Part shown: one piece after another, positions 1 through 11,581 of the stretch | How the letters are laid out: every line of letters starts with the position of its first letter | Numbering within the stretch: the stretch's first letter is position 1 | Assembly: GCF_013030945.1 (NCBI RefSeq) | Contig: NZ_JABBXF010000059.1 | Location: forward strand, 1-64,000 | DNA: 64,000 nt | Direction of reading: 5' to 3' | Source of the DNA: Streptomyces morookaense | GTDB lineage: Bacteria > Actinomycetota > Actinomycetes > Streptomycetales > Streptomycetaceae | Translations under genes and position numbers: made by a program | The notes under the pieces: model-generated | Database searches by the model: none | What the model was told of the DNA's origin: nothing | What the model saw: the letters and a program-made list of their open reading frames with translations, nothing else

Positions 1-214
1 CGACCAGGCGGCGGGGCGCGGGGGGCGGGGGCGCCTGGCGCGGGGGAGGGGGTGCCGCCGGGGACGGCGTTGGCGCCGGTGCCGCCGGGTCCGGTTCCGC
101 CGCCGCCCGCGAGGGCCTCGGTACGGCGCCGGACCGGGCCGGCAGGAACGTCGCCGGGACGGGGACCCCGGCGGAGTCGCAGGGGACGGGGCCGGACGGG
201 GGTCGTGCGGTCAC
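1..214 (-). CDS. glgB: Probable 1,4-alpha-glucan branching enzyme, N-terminal fragment
   Basis: An open frame starts at a GTG (plus-strand cac at 212-214) preceded by a good ribosome site, GGGAGGAC, about 6 nt upstream. It runs off the window start without a stop. The visible 71 codons are extremely Pro/Ala-rich and contain no catalytic motif. The glgB assignment therefore rests on position: it follows mak by 38 nt on the same strand, and in Streptomyces glgE clusters a GlgB with a long N-terminal extension follows the maltokinase gene. GlgB would add alpha-1,6 branches to the linear glucan made by GlgE. The coding frame is well supported; the function is inferred from context. Confidence 0.55.
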   Translation of the reverse strand, partial: MTARPPSGPVPCDSAGVPVPATFLPARSGAVPRPSRAAAEPDPAAPAPTPSPAAPPPPRQAPPPPAPRRLV

Positions 215-252
215 GGGGTGGTCCTCCCAGGGGAATTGCGTCGGTCGGGCTG

Positions 253-2058
253 TCATACGGGGCGCGGGCCCGGGGCGCCGAGGCCGGACGGCTCCCCGGC
301 GAGGCGGTGGATCGCGGACATCGGGACGGACAGCCAGTCCGGGCGGTGCCGGGCCTCGTACAGCACCTCGTAGACGGCCTTGTCGGTCTCGTGGGCCCGC
401 AGCAGCCGGGGGTCCTCGCGGGGGTCGTGGTGGACGGCGGCGTAGCCCTCGCAGAAGGCGTCGCGGGCGCGCTGCGCCCACTCGGTGCCGGTCGCGTGGC
501 CGACGGCCGCCGCGTAGTCGAAGGAGCGCAGCATGCCGGCGACATCGCGGGCGACGGGCTGCGGCCGGCGCCGCTCGGCGAGCGGGCGGGCGGGCTCGCC
601 CTCGAAGTCGATGAGCGACCAGCGGCCGTCCGCCGCGGTGCGCAGCGCCTGCCCGAGGTGCAGGTCGCCGTGGATGCGCTGGGCGCGCCAGGTGCGTCCG
701 GCCCGGCCGAGTCCGGCGAGTTCCTCGTAGGCGGAGCGCAGTGCGGTCCGGTACGGGCGCAGTGCGGGCACGGCGTCGGCGGCGGACTCCAGGCGCCGGG
801 TCATGCCGGCGGCGAGGCGTTCGAGCTGCGGACGGCGCAGCACGACGGTGGGCAGGGCCTCGGCGAGGGCCAGGTGCACCTCGGCCGTGGCGTGGCCGAG
901 GGCGCGCGCGGAGGCGGCGAAGTCGGCGCGCACGGCCAGGGCGCCCAGGGCCAGTTGCCAGCCGTCGGCGGAGCCGGCGAGGTAGGGCTGGAGCACGCCC
1001 AGGGTCATCGGTTCCGCACCGGGCGGGCCGGGCGGCTCGGCCTCGAACCAGGCGGCGGGCGCGGGGACGCGCGAGCAGCCGGCGTTCGCGAGTGCACGCG
1101 GCAGTTCGAGGTCGGGGTTGGTGCCGGGGCCCACGCGGCGGAAGAGCTTGAGGATATACGTTTCGCCGTATACGGCCGAGGAGTTGGACTGCTCGGCGCC
1201 CAGGAGGCGGGGCGTGAGACCGGACGGGATGGACGCGTCCGCTTCGCGGCTGAAACGGAGCGGACCGAGCCGGCCGGGCATCCGGAGCCGCTCCAGCAGC
1301 AGCGCGGCGAGCCGGGGATCGGCGAGGCCCTCGTAGAGGGTGCAGCCGTGCAGCGGCCCGTCGGCCGGCCGCCCGATGAGCGCCGGGGCCAGCTGCGGGG
1401 GCAGCACGTCCTGGACGCCGAGCAGCAGTTGGTAGCAGTCCTGGGTACCGCGCCCCTGACCGGGGGCCGCGGGCTGCTGGGCCCGTACGAGCAGATGCAG
1501 CAGCCCGGGCGCACTCCCGCCCCGCGCCCGGGGCAACAGCTCGGTGGCGGACACCAGGCTGAACCCGCTGATGGGCCGCCCCTTCCCGGCGAACCACCGC
1601 TGCCGCGGCAGCCATTCCCGCAACAGCGGGACCAGGGAGCGGAGCAGCTCGGGGGCGGTGGGGGCCGGCTGCGAATACCGGTGCGTATCCGGCGGGTTGG
1701 GGTCGGTGCGCCCCGCACCGGGGGGCGCCGCCGGTTCGCCGCCCACGGGGGCGGCATCGGCCTGGGGGGCCGTTGCGGGGGTGCCCGGCACGGGTGCGTC
1801 GGGGTATGCGGTACCGGGCGGTCGGGGCCGTCCGGCACGGCCGCCGGGGGGCGCCGGCTGCTCGCCGCCTGCGGGGGCGGTGCGCGGCCCGGGCCCGTCG
1901 GGCAACGGCGTCGGGACGGTGTCCGCCTCGGGCGAATCCCCCGCGGCGGCCCGTGCGGGCTCTGCGGGGGGCGCGCCGGGTCCCGCGGGGGTCCCGGCAG
2001 ATGCTGCGGCTCCCCGAGGGCCCCCCGCCAGGGGCCTGGCCTGCGGTGCGTCCGACAT
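253..2058 (-). CDS. mak: Maltokinase with long low-complexity N-terminal extension
   Basis: Phosphorylates maltose with ATP to alpha-maltose-1-phosphate, the donor used by GlgE. 601 aa from the ATG at 2058, which has GGAAAGGA upstream. Residues about 1-130 are a Pro/Ala/Gly-rich, probably disordered tail. The kinase fold then begins near RWFAGKGR (about 155-161). The aminoglycoside-phosphotransferase-like catalytic loop HGDLHLGQ and the metal-binding segment IDFEGE are both present. Known maltokinases are about 450 aa, so the extra length is the N-terminal tail. The gene is separated from treS by 233 nt with a terminator-like hairpin, so it probably heads a mak-glgB unit of its own. A start further downstream cannot be excluded. 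Confidence 0.9.
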   Translation of the reverse strand: MSDAPQARPLAGGPRGAAASAGTPAGPGAPPAEPARAAAGDSPEADTVPTPLPDGPGPRTAPAGGEQPAPPGGRAGRPRPPGTAYPDAPVPGTPATAPQADAAPVGGEPAAPPGAGRTDPNPPDTHRYSQPAPTAPELLRSLVPLLREWLPRQRWFAGKGRPISGFSLVSATELLPRARGGSAPGLLHLLVRAQQPAAPGQGRGTQDCYQLLLGVQDVLPPQLAPALIGRPADGPLHGCTLYEGLADPRLAALLLERLRMPGRLGPLRFSREADASIPSGLTPRLLGAEQSNSSAVYGETYILKLFRRVGPGTNPDLELPRALANAGCSRVPAPAAWFEAEPPGPPGAEPMTLGVLQPYLAGSADGWQLALGALAVRADFAASARALGHATAEVHLALAEALPTVVLRRPQLERLAAGMTRRLESAADAVPALRPYRTALRSAYEELAGLGRAGRTWRAQRIHGDLHLGQALRTAADGRWSLIDFEGEPARPLAERRRPQPVARDVAGMLRSFDYAAAVGHATGTEWAQRARDAFCEGYAAVHHDPREDPRLLRAHETDKAVYEVLYEARHRPDWLSVPMSAIHRLAGEPSGLGAPGPRPV

Positions 2059-2250
2059 GGCGTCGCGTCCTTTCCCCGGGCACACGACAGATTGGGCAAA
2101 GTGTCCCGGATTGCGGCTTTGGCCAGTGCGCGGTGCGGGACGTGTCGGGCGAGGATCGTCCGTACGGTCAGTGACAACGGCCCGTGTGTGCGGATGCGAT
2201 CTCTTCGGCCCGGCCCGTGCGTAGTAGTAGGGGTTCCCAGGGTCGGGGCG

Positions 2251-2283
2251 GGAAAACGCCTGTGCGCGGGCGGGCCGCGCACA
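2251..2283 (-). terminator. Hairpin terminator downstream of treS
   Basis: Eight-base inverted repeat TGTGCGCG/CGCGCACA with a 7-nt loop at 2261-2283, beginning 8 nt after the treS stop. On the minus strand it is followed by GGCGTTTT. This looks like an intrinsic terminator separating glgE-treS from mak. Confidence 0.65.
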
Positions 2284-2291
2284 GGGGTGGT

Positions 2292-4006
<1,715 letters not shown>

Positions 4007-4010
<4 letters not shown>

Positions 4011-6001
4011 GGTGTGGGTGACCCTCCGATCGGTGAGGACGGTCGCAGCGAGAACACGTGCGCAGGCGCCATCGGACGGCCCGGCTCGAGGCGCACATAG
4101 TTGTCCCTGCCCCAGTGATAGGTCTCTCCGGTGAGCTCGTCGCGCACCGGCACGGACTCGCCCCATTCGAGGCCGAGTTCCGGCATGTTCAACGAGACCG
4201 TCGCCTCCTGGGTGTGGTGGGGGTCCAGGTTGACGACCGCCAGGACACAGGAACTGCCGGAGCGCTTGGAGTAGGCGATCACGGCATCGTTGTCCGCGCT
4301 GTGGAAGCGCAGGTTGCGCAGCCCGTGCAGGGCGGGTTGACGGCGCCTCAGCCGGTTGAGGGCGGTGAGCAGCGGGGCGAGGCTGCGCCCCTCGCGTTCG
4401 GCCTTCTCCCAGTCCCGCGGCCGCAGTTGGTACTTCTCGGAGTCGAGGTATTCCTCGCTGCCCTCGCGGACCGGCGTGTTCTCGCACAGCTCGAATCCCG
4501 CGTAGACGCCCCAGGACGGGCTCAGCGTCGCCGCCAGCACCGCGCGTGCGGCGAAGGCGGGCCGGCCGCCGTCCTGCAGGTAGGCGTGCAGGATGTCGGG
4601 GGTGTTCACGAACAGGTTCGGACGCATGAAGGCGGCCGATTCACCGGCGAGTTCGGTCAGGTACTCCGTGATCTCGTGCTTGGTGTTGCGCCAGGTGAAG
4701 TAGGTGTACGACTGCTGGAAGCCGACGGCACCCAGCGTGCGCATCATCGCGGGCCGGGTGAACGCCTCGGCGAGGAAGACGACATCGGGATCCGTGCGCC
4801 CGATTTCCGCGATCACCCGCTCCCAGAAGGCGACGGGCTTGGTGTGGGGATTGTCGACGCGGAAGACCCTGATCCCGCGCTCCATCCAGAAGCGCAGGAC
4901 GCGCAGCGTCTCCGCGGTCAGCCCCTCCGGGTCCGCGTCGAAGGCCAGGGGGTAGATGTCCTGGTATTTCTTCGGCGGATTCTCGGCATAGGCGATGGAG
5001 CCGTCGGCACGGTGGTGGAACCATTCCGGGTGCTTGTCCACCCAGGGGTGGTCGGGGGAGCACTGCAGCGCGAAGTCGAGCGCCACCTCCATGCGCAGCT
5101 CGCGCGCCCGGGACACGAAATGCGCGAAGTCCTCGAAGGTGCCCAGGTCCGGGTGCAGTGCATCGTGTCCGCCCTCCGCGGAGCCGATGGCCCATGGGCT
5201 GCCGACGTCCCAAGGGCCCGCCGTGAGCGCGTTGTTGGGGCCCTTGCGGAAGGAGGTGCCGATGGGGTGGACCGGGGGGAGGTAGACGACGTCGAAGCCC
5301 ATCGCGGCGATCGCCGGCAGCCGCTCGGCGGCGGTCCGGAACGTACCGCTGCGGGGCCGGGCGCCCTCCGCCACCACCGCGCCCTCGGAGCGCGGGAACA
5401 TCTCGTACCACGCGCCGAACAGCGCCCGCTCGCGCTCCACCAGCACCGGAACGGGCCTGCTGACGGTGACCAGTTCGCGCAGCGGCCACGCGGCCAGCGC
5501 GGCCGTGACCTCGGGCGCGAGGGCCGCGGCGAGCCGGTCGGCGGGGCGCCGGCCGCGGTCGCGCAGGGCGTCCACCGCGCTCAGCACGGCTTCCCGGCCG
5601 TTCTTCTTCGGCACGCCGGCGGCGGCCCGTTCGTGCAGCCGGGCGCCCTCCTCCAGCACCAGGTCCGTGTCGATCCCGGCCGGGACCTTGATCTGCGCGT
5701 GGTGCCGCCACGTCGTCACCGGATCGCCCCAGGCCTCCACCGCGTACGTCCAGCGGCCCTCGGCGTCGGGGGTGACCTCCGCGCCCCACCGGTCGGTGCC
5801 CGGAGCCAGCTCCCGCATCGGCGTCCACGGCCCGCTGCGGCCCTGCGCGTCCCGCAGCACCACATTCGCCCCCACCGCGTCGTGCCCCTCGCGGAACACC
5901 GTGGCGGTCACCTCGAACGTCTCCCCCACCACGGCCTTGACCGGTCGTCGGCCGCAGTCGACGAGCGGTGCGAGGTCGAGGACGGGAATGCGGCCGATCA
6001 T
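4007..6001 (-). CDS. glgE: Alpha-1,4-glucan:maltose-1-phosphate maltosyltransferase
   Basis: Extends alpha-1,4-glucans by transferring maltosyl units from maltose-1-phosphate. 664 aa from the ATG at 6001 (AGGTGA upstream). The N-terminal beta-sandwich (residues about 1-200) precedes the GH13_3 barrel. Visible motifs: [25 protein letters not shown], the nucleophile segment [10 protein letters not shown], the acid segment [10 protein letters not shown], and [10 protein letters not shown] with the third Asp. It is the first gene of glgE-treS and diverges from glgP across a 565-nt gap holding a 7-bp inverted repeat at 6236-6255. Length and motifs fit the GlgE family well. Confidence 0.95.
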
Positions 6002-6566
6002 GGGATCACCTGGGAATTCGACGTCGGGGGACGGGGGATGGGCGGATCCGGACGCTGTTCTTTCTAGCCGTTTCGCCGGCCGTCGGCGGAGTGCGGGCAT
6101 GAGGGCTCCTGTCCGCGTTCACTCGGGTGGGCGGAGACAACGCGCTGACGTAGCTGGAGTAAAGGCGACGGACGGCCGCCCGTGGATACGGATGAGCTTT
6201 CCCACCGGCCCCCGCCCTGCATGCCGGGTCCGTATGAACTACTCGTGCGTAGTTCGCGTGGCACCGTGTGGGGAGGGCGGACGGACCCCCGTCACCCGTA
6301 CGGAGTCTGCTCGCTGGGCCGACCGTGTGCAATGTGACGAAAGGAGGCTTCCGGCAGCCAAATGAGGGAACGCTCCCCGACTTCACCTTCGAAGGCCGTA
6401 GCGCCCGTTGGCCTTGGACCCTGGTGATGTACGCGCGGCGTATTTTTGCCTAGTACTTTCTTACGGGACGCAAACCCCCCGCACGGACTCGGGTGCGGTC
6501 AGGCGGACGAGGGTACTTGGCGGCTTGGGCCCTGCCGCGGGGCGGTGCGGCGCTACCGTCGGGGGA
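6002..6566. promoter_or_regulatory. Divergent glgE/glgP intergenic region with inverted repeat
   Basis: 565 nt without a convincing gene. It holds a perfect 7-bp inverted repeat GAACTAC-tcgtgc-GTAGTTC at 6236-6255, a plausible operator for the divergent glucan genes. It also holds a strong SD-like AAGGAGG at 6341-6347. A 21-codon open frame starts at the ATG at 6362, 14 nt after that SD, which is too far for a normal start. A TACCGT box at 6554-6559 sits 7 nt before the glgP GTG. Long open frames here are the usual GC-driven artefacts. Confidence 0.5.
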
Positions 6567-9191
6567 GTGAAGGCCATTCGTCGATTCAGCGTGCGCCCCG
6601 TCCTTCCGGAGCCCCTACGACCGCTCAGCGAACTGGCGCGCAATCTGCGCTGGTCCTGGCATGCCGAGACGCGCGAACTCTTCCAGTCCGCCGACCCCGA
6701 GGGCTGGCGCGCGGCGGGCGGCGATCCGTTGCGCCTGCTCGGCGCCCTCTCCGCCGACCGCCTCGCGGCGCTCTCCGGGGACCGCCGCTTCCGGCGGCGC
6801 CTGGCGGCCGCCGCCGACGACCTGCAGGACTATGTCACCGGCCGCCGCTGGTACCAGGAACAGCCGGCGGGACTCCCCGCCGCGGTCGCCTACTTCTCGC
6901 CCGAGTTCGGCATCACCGCCGCCCTCCCGCAGTACAGCGGCGGCCTCGGCATCCTGGCCGGAGACCATCTGAAGGCCGCCAGCGACCTGGGAGTTCCCCT
7001 CATCGGCGTCGGACTGCTCTACCGGCACGGCTATTTCCGGCAGTCCCTCTCCCGCGAGGGCTGGCAGCAGGAGCACTACCCCCTGCTCGACCCCAACGAG
7101 CTCCCGCTGACCGTGCTCCGCGAACCCGACGGCAGCCCCAGCAGAGTCACCCTCGCGCTGCCCGGAGGCCGCAGCCTGCTCGCCCACATCTGGCAGGCGC
7201 AGGTGGGCCGGGTGCCGCTGCTGCTGCTCGACTCCGACGTCGAGGAGAACGCCCCCGGCGAACGCGATGTCACCGACCGGCTCTACGGCGGCGGCAGCGA
7301 ACACCGGCTGCTGCAGGAGATGCTGCTGGGCATCGGCGGCGTACGGGCGGTCCGGGCGTACTGCCGGCTCACCGGACACCCGGACCCCGAGGTCTTCCAC
7401 ACCAACGAGGGCCACGCCGGTTTCCTCGGCCTGGAGCGCATCCGCGAACTCACCTGCCGGGGCGTCGAGTTCGACGCCGCGCTCGAAAGCGTGCGGGCCG
7501 GCGCCGTCTTCACCACCCACACCCCCGTGCCCGCCGGCATCGACCGCTTCGACCGCGAACTCGTCGGCCGGCACTTCGGCGACGACGGCGAACTGCCCGG
7601 AATCGACGCCGGACGCATCCTCGCCCTCGGCCTGGAGACCTACCCCGGCGGCGAGCCCAACCTCTTCAACATGGCCGTCATGGGCCTGCGCCTGGCGCAG
7701 CGTGCCAACGGCGTCTCCGTCCTGCACGGCAGGGTGAGCCGCGAGATGTTCGCCGGACTGTGGCCGGGTTTCGACGCCGACGAGGTGCCGATCACCTCCG
7801 TCACCAACGGCGTCCACGCGCCCACCTGGGTCGCCCCCGAGGTCTTCCGGCTGGGCGCCCGCCGCGTCGGCATCGGCCGCGCCGAGGAGGCGCTGAGCAT
7901 CGGCGGCGCCGAGCGCTGGGACTCCGTCGCCGAGATCTCCGACGACGACATCTGGCAGCTGCGGCGCACCCTGCGCGAGCAGCTGGTGGAGGAGGTGCGC
8001 GAGCGGCTGCGCGCCGCCTGGCGCGAGCGCGGGGCCGGCGCGGCCGAACTCGGCTGGATCGACGGCGTGCTGGACCCCGGCGTCCTCACCATCGGCTTCG
8101 CCCGGCGCGTGCCCTCGTACAAGCGGCTCACCCTCATGCTCCGCGACCGCGACCGGCTCATGGAACTGCTGCTGCACCCCGAGCACCCGGTGCAGATCGT
8201 CGTCGCGGGCAAGGCCCACCCGGCCGACGACAGCGGCAAGCGCCTGGTCCAGGAGCTCGTCCGGTTCGCCGACGACCCGCGGGTGCGCCACCGCATCGTC
8301 TTCCTCCCGGACTACGGCATGGCCATGGCGCAGAAGCTGTACCCGGGCTGCGACGTGTGGCTCAACAACCCGCTGCGCCCGCTGGAGGCCTGCGGCACCT
8401 CCGGGATGAAGGCCGCGCTCAACGGCTGCCTCAACCTGTCCGTCCTGGACGGCTGGTGGGACGAGTGGTACGACCCGGACTTCGGCTGGGCCATCCCGAC
8501 CGCCGACGGCACCGGCACGGACGAGGACCGCCGCGACGACCTTGAGGCGGCGGCGCTGTACGAGCTGCTGTCGCAGCAGGTGACGCCGTGCTTCTACGAC
8601 CGGGGTCCGGGCGGGCTGCCGGTGCGCTGGATCGAGATGGTCCGCCGGACCCTGGCGACCCTCGGGCCGAAGGTGCTGGCCGGGCGCATGGTGCGCGAGT
8701 ACGTGGAGGAGCTGTACGGCCCGGCCGCCGAGGCGCAGCGGGCGCTGAACCCGGCTGCCGCGGCCGACCTGTCCGCCTGGAAGGCGCGGGTCCGTGCCGG
8801 GTGGTCCGGGGTGGCCGTCGACCACGTCGAGGCGGTGACGGACAGCCCGCTCAACGGCACGGCCGAGCTGGGGTCGACGGTGTCCCTGCGGGTGAGCGTC
8901 CGGCTGGGCGAACTGGAGCCGTCCGACGTGGAGGTGCAGGCCGTTGCGGGCCGGGTGGACCCGGCGGACCGGCTGACCGCGCCGGCCACGTTCCCGCTGA
9001 AGCCGACGGGTGCGGCGGGCCTGGACGGGCGCCGCCTCTACGAAGGCCCGCTGACCTTCGACCGCACCGGCCCGTTCGGCTACACGGTACGCATCCTGCC
9101 GGCGCACCGGCTGCTCGCCGGCGGGGCGGAGATGGGCTTGGTGGCGGTACCGCCGGAGGCCTCGGGGGACGGCGGGGTACTGATGCGGTAG
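6567..9191 (+). CDS. glgP: Glycogen/alpha-glucan phosphorylase
   Basis: Releases glucose-1-phosphate from the non-reducing ends of alpha-1,4-glucan in a pyridoxal-phosphate-dependent reaction. 874 aa from the GTG at 6567. The HTNEGHAGF motif and the PLP-site segment GTSGMKAALNG mark the bacterial alpha-glucan phosphorylase subgroup, whose members start with a small extra N-terminal domain. The start was chosen because the protein begins VKAIRRFSV like family members and because TACCGT lies exactly 7 nt upstream, suggesting a leaderless mRNA. There is no Shine-Dalgarno at a usable distance. The gene is divergent from glgE and convergent with the metalloprotease gene. Confidence 0.93.
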   Translation: MKAIRRFSVRPVLPEPLRPLSELARNLRWSWHAETRELFQSADPEGWRAAGGDPLRLLGALSADRLAALSGDRRFRRRLAAAADDLQDYVTGRRWYQEQPAGLPAAVAYFSPEFGITAALPQYSGGLGILAGDHLKAASDLGVPLIGVGLLYRHGYFRQSLSREGWQQEHYPLLDPNELPLTVLREPDGSPSRVTLALPGGRSLLAHIWQAQVGRVPLLLLDSDVEENAPGERDVTDRLYGGGSEHRLLQEMLLGIGGVRAVRAYCRLTGHPDPEVFHTNEGHAGFLGLERIRELTCRGVEFDAALESVRAGAVFTTHTPVPAGIDRFDRELVGRHFGDDGELPGIDAGRILALGLETYPGGEPNLFNMAVMGLRLAQRANGVSVLHGRVSREMFAGLWPGFDADEVPITSVTNGVHAPTWVAPEVFRLGARRVGIGRAEEALSIGGAERWDSVAEISDDDIWQLRRTLREQLVEEVRERLRAAWRERGAGAAELGWIDGVLDPGVLTIGFARRVPSYKRLTLMLRDRDRLMELLLHPEHPVQIVVAGKAHPADDSGKRLVQELVRFADDPRVRHRIVFLPDYGMAMAQKLYPGCDVWLNNPLRPLEACGTSGMKAALNGCLNLSVLDGWWDEWYDPDFGWAIPTADGTGTDEDRRDDLEAAALYELLSQQVTPCFYDRGPGGLPVRWIEMVRRTLATLGPKVLAGRMVREYVEELYGPAAEAQRALNPAAAADLSAWKARVRAGWSGVAVDHVEAVTDSPLNGTAELGSTVSLRVSVRLGELEPSDVEVQAVAGRVDPADRLTAPATFPLKPTGAAGLDGRRLYEGPLTFDRTGPFGYTVRILPAHRLLAGGAEMGLVAVPPEASGDGGVLMR

Positions 9192-9195
9192 CGAG

Positions 9196-9259
9196 CCCGC
9201 CCACCCGCCCGTTACCCGGAAACGCCACGGCGTTGCCGGTGATCGGGTGGGTGGGCGGG
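9196..9259. terminator. Bidirectional terminator between glgP and metalloprotease
   Basis: A 16-bp inverted repeat, CCCGCCCACCCGCCCG at 9196-9211 against 9244-9259, has one G-U-compatible mismatch. It encloses a small AACGCC/GGCGTT hairpin. It lies between the convergent stops of glgP and the protease. A second GC hairpin, CCGGGGGC-gga-GCCCCCGG, follows at 9270-9288. Confidence 0.65.
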
Positions 9260-9301
9260 GAACGGGGGTCCGGGGGCGGAGCCCCCGGCGGCCACCGGCG
9301 G

Positions 9302-11581
9302 TCAGCCGAATGTCAAGCGCCAGCTGTTCACCGTGCCGGTGTCACCGGCGTACATGTCCTGCACCCGCAGCTTCCAGGTGCCCTTCGCAGCCACCGCGGA
9401 AGCGTCGACGGTGTACGTCTCTTTCACGTTCGCCGCCGAGTCCCACATGTCCGCGCTCTTCAGCCGCCACGTCTTGCCGTTCGGTGCGACGAGGTCGATC
9501 TGCAGGTCGCCCCGGTAGGTGTGCGTGATGTTCACGGTCGCCTTGAGCGCCTTCGGGCCGTTGCCGGTGCGCGTCACGGTGACCGGCGAGGTGACCGCCG
9601 GGCCCGCGTCCGGGATGGCGACCGGTGTGGTGTTCTCGAAGACCGTGCCGCCGCCGTCCGCCGCGTTCACCGTCCAGGTGAAGGAGACCGTGCCGGTCTT
9701 GCCGGCCGCGTCCTTCACCGTCACGGTCACGGCGCTGCTTCCGGTGGCGGTCGGCGTCCCCGTGATCAGGCCGGTCGACGCGTTGATGGACAGGCCGGCC
9801 GGCAGTCCGGTCGCCGCGTAGCTCAGCGAACCGGTCGTCGGGCTGGTCGCCTTGATCTGCAGCGAGACCGGCGTGTTCACGATGCTGGTCTGGTCGCCGG
9901 GGCTGGTGACCGACACACCGCTGGAGAGCCGGCTGCCGACGTTGATGGCGGCCCATGCGTTGCCCACGTTGTTGTACGTGTCGCTGCCGACGCCGAAGAG
10001 CTGGCCGGCCGCCCACAGCGTGGCGTCGCGTGCGCCCGCGTAGTCGGTGGTGGACGTCATGCGCTCGGTGAGCGCCTTGTACCAGACGTTGGCCGCGTTG
10101 TCCCGGCCGACCGGGGTGACCGGCAGGCCGTCGGAGGTCGGGCTGTCGTAGTGGGTGCCGTTGATGTCCTTCGGGCCGCTGCCCTCGGAGGCCAGGTAGA
10201 ACCAGTGGTTGGCCGGACCGGACGAGTAGTGGACGTCGACGTCGCCGACACCGGCGTACCAGCTGTCCTTGGAACTGCCGTCCTTGCTCGGCTGGTCCAT
10301 GTAGCGCAGCGGGGTGCCGTTGCCGTTGATGTCGATCTTCTTGCCGATCATGTAGTCGCCCGGATCGGCGGGGTTGTTGGCCCACCACTTGACGGCGATG
10401 GCCATCATGTCGGAGGTGGCCTCGTTGAGGCCGCCGGACTCTCCGCTGTAGGTGAGGTTGGCGGTGGCGGAGGTGACGCCGTGCGTCATCTCGTGCGCGG
10501 CCACGTCGATGGCGGTGAGCGGGTGCGCGTCGCCGGAGCCGTCGCCGTAGGTCATGCAGAAGCAGCCGTCGTCCCAGAAGGCGTTGACGTAGCTGTTGCC
10601 GTAGTGCACCCGGCTGTACGCGCCCACGCCGTCGCCGCGGATGCCGCTGCGGTTGTGCACGGTCTTGTAGTAGTCCCAGGTCAGTTGGGCGCCGTAGTGC
10701 GCGTCGGCACCGGCCGTGGCGGGGTCGTTGACCGTGCCGTCGCCCCAGACGTCGCTGGAGTTGGTGAACAGCGTGCCGGTGCCGCTCGACCCGTGGTTGA
10801 GGTTGTACGTCTTGTGGCCGCCGCGCGACGCGTCGTTGAGCTGGTACTGGCCGCCCGACTGCGAGGTGCCCAGGGTGACCTTGCCGCTGTACTCCGTGTT
10901 GCCGGTGCCGGTCTTGACGCCCTGGAACTCGAAGAGCTTCTTGCCGGTCCGGGCATCCGTGATGACGTGCAGCTGGTTGGGGGTGCCGTCCTCCTGGAGG
11001 CCGCCGACGACGGTCTCGTAGGCGAGGACCGGCGTGCCGTGGCCCGCCCAGATCACCTTGCGGGGGGCACGGTCGGCCCGGGTGGCCGTGGAGCCCTGTG
11101 CGGCCGCGGACTTGACGGCGTCCTTCTCGGCGGCGGAGGCGGCGAAGGAGGGCGTGGTCGTCGGCACGGCCAGGCGGGCCTTGTTCGCCTTGGCGACGGT
11201 GGTGACCTTGCCGCCGGCGGTCGCGTCCACGACCAGGTCGCCGCCGAGGACCGGCAGGCCGTCGTATGTGCGCTCGTACCGGGTGTGCAGCGTGCCGTCG
11301 GCGTCCCGGGCGACGTCCTTGACGACGAGCTGCTCCCCGGAACCGAGGCCGAGGGTGCGGGCGGTCCGGGCCCGGGTCGCGGTGGCGTTGCGTATCAACT
11401 CGGCGCGCTGGGAGGGCGACAGCAGGGCGGGCCGGGCACCGGGGTCGGCCTTTGCGGCCTTCTGGCCGCCGGGCTCCGGGCGGGCGGTGGCGGAACCGGT
11501 CTGTACTCCGACGGCGATCATCGCCGTCACGGCTACCAGGGCGCCGGTCGCGACGGCGCGCCGATGGGGGGTGGATCTCAC
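9302..11581 (-). CDS. Secreted M4-family (thermolysin-like) zinc metalloprotease
   Basis: Extracellular neutral protease made as a preproenzyme of 759 aa. GTG start at 11581 with AAGGAG 6 nt upstream. Residues about 1-33 form a signal peptide ending in an Ala-x-Ala region. An FTP/PepSY-type propeptide follows to about residue 200. The catalytic domain has HEMTH (about 361-365) and GGLNEATSD (about 382-390), giving two His and one Glu zinc ligands. After it come an Ig-like domain (about 545-635) and a C-terminal P-proprotein (PCSK-type) beta-sandwich over the last 120 residues. No dedicated inhibitor or regulator gene is adjacent. The gene is monocistronic between terminator-like sequences. 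Confidence 0.92.
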   Translation of the reverse strand: MRSTPHRRAVATGALVAVTAMIAVGVQTGSATARPEPGGQKAAKADPGARPALLSPSQRAELIRNATATRARTARTLGLGSGEQLVVKDVARDADGTLHTRYERTYDGLPVLGGDLVVDATAGGKVTTVAKANKARLAVPTTTPSFAASAAEKDAVKSAAAQGSTATRADRAPRKVIWAGHGTPVLAYETVVGGLQEDGTPNQLHVITDARTGKKLFEFQGVKTGTGNTEYSGKVTLGTSQSGGQYQLNDASRGGHKTYNLNHGSSGTGTLFTNSSDVWGDGTVNDPATAGADAHYGAQLTWDYYKTVHNRSGIRGDGVGAYSRVHYGNSYVNAFWDDGCFCMTYGDGSGDAHPLTAIDVAAHEMTHGVTSATANLTYSGESGGLNEATSDMMAIAVKWWANNPADPGDYMIGKKIDINGNGTPLRYMDQPSKDGSSKDSWYAGVGDVDVHYSSGPANHWFYLASEGSGPKDINGTHYDSPTSDGLPVTPVGRDNAANVWYKALTERMTSTTDYAGARDATLWAAGQLFGVGSDTYNNVGNAWAAINVGSRLSSGVSVTSPGDQTSIVNTPVSLQIKATSPTTGSLSYAATGLPAGLSINASTGLITGTPTATGSSAVTVTVKDAAGKTGTVSFTWTVNAADGGGTVFENTTPVAIPDAGPAVTSPVTVTRTGNGPKALKATVNITHTYRGDLQIDLVAPNGKTWRLKSADMWDSAANVKETYTVDASAVAAKGTWKLRVQDMYAGDTGTVNSWRLTFG

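Noticed and set aside
9263-9290. GGGGGTCCGGGGGCGGAGCCCCC as part of the GCGCCCC element family
   Set aside because: It is a separate simple GC hairpin. It resembles the one at about 11837-11855 but lacks the GAACTGCGCG and CCCGCAG blocks.
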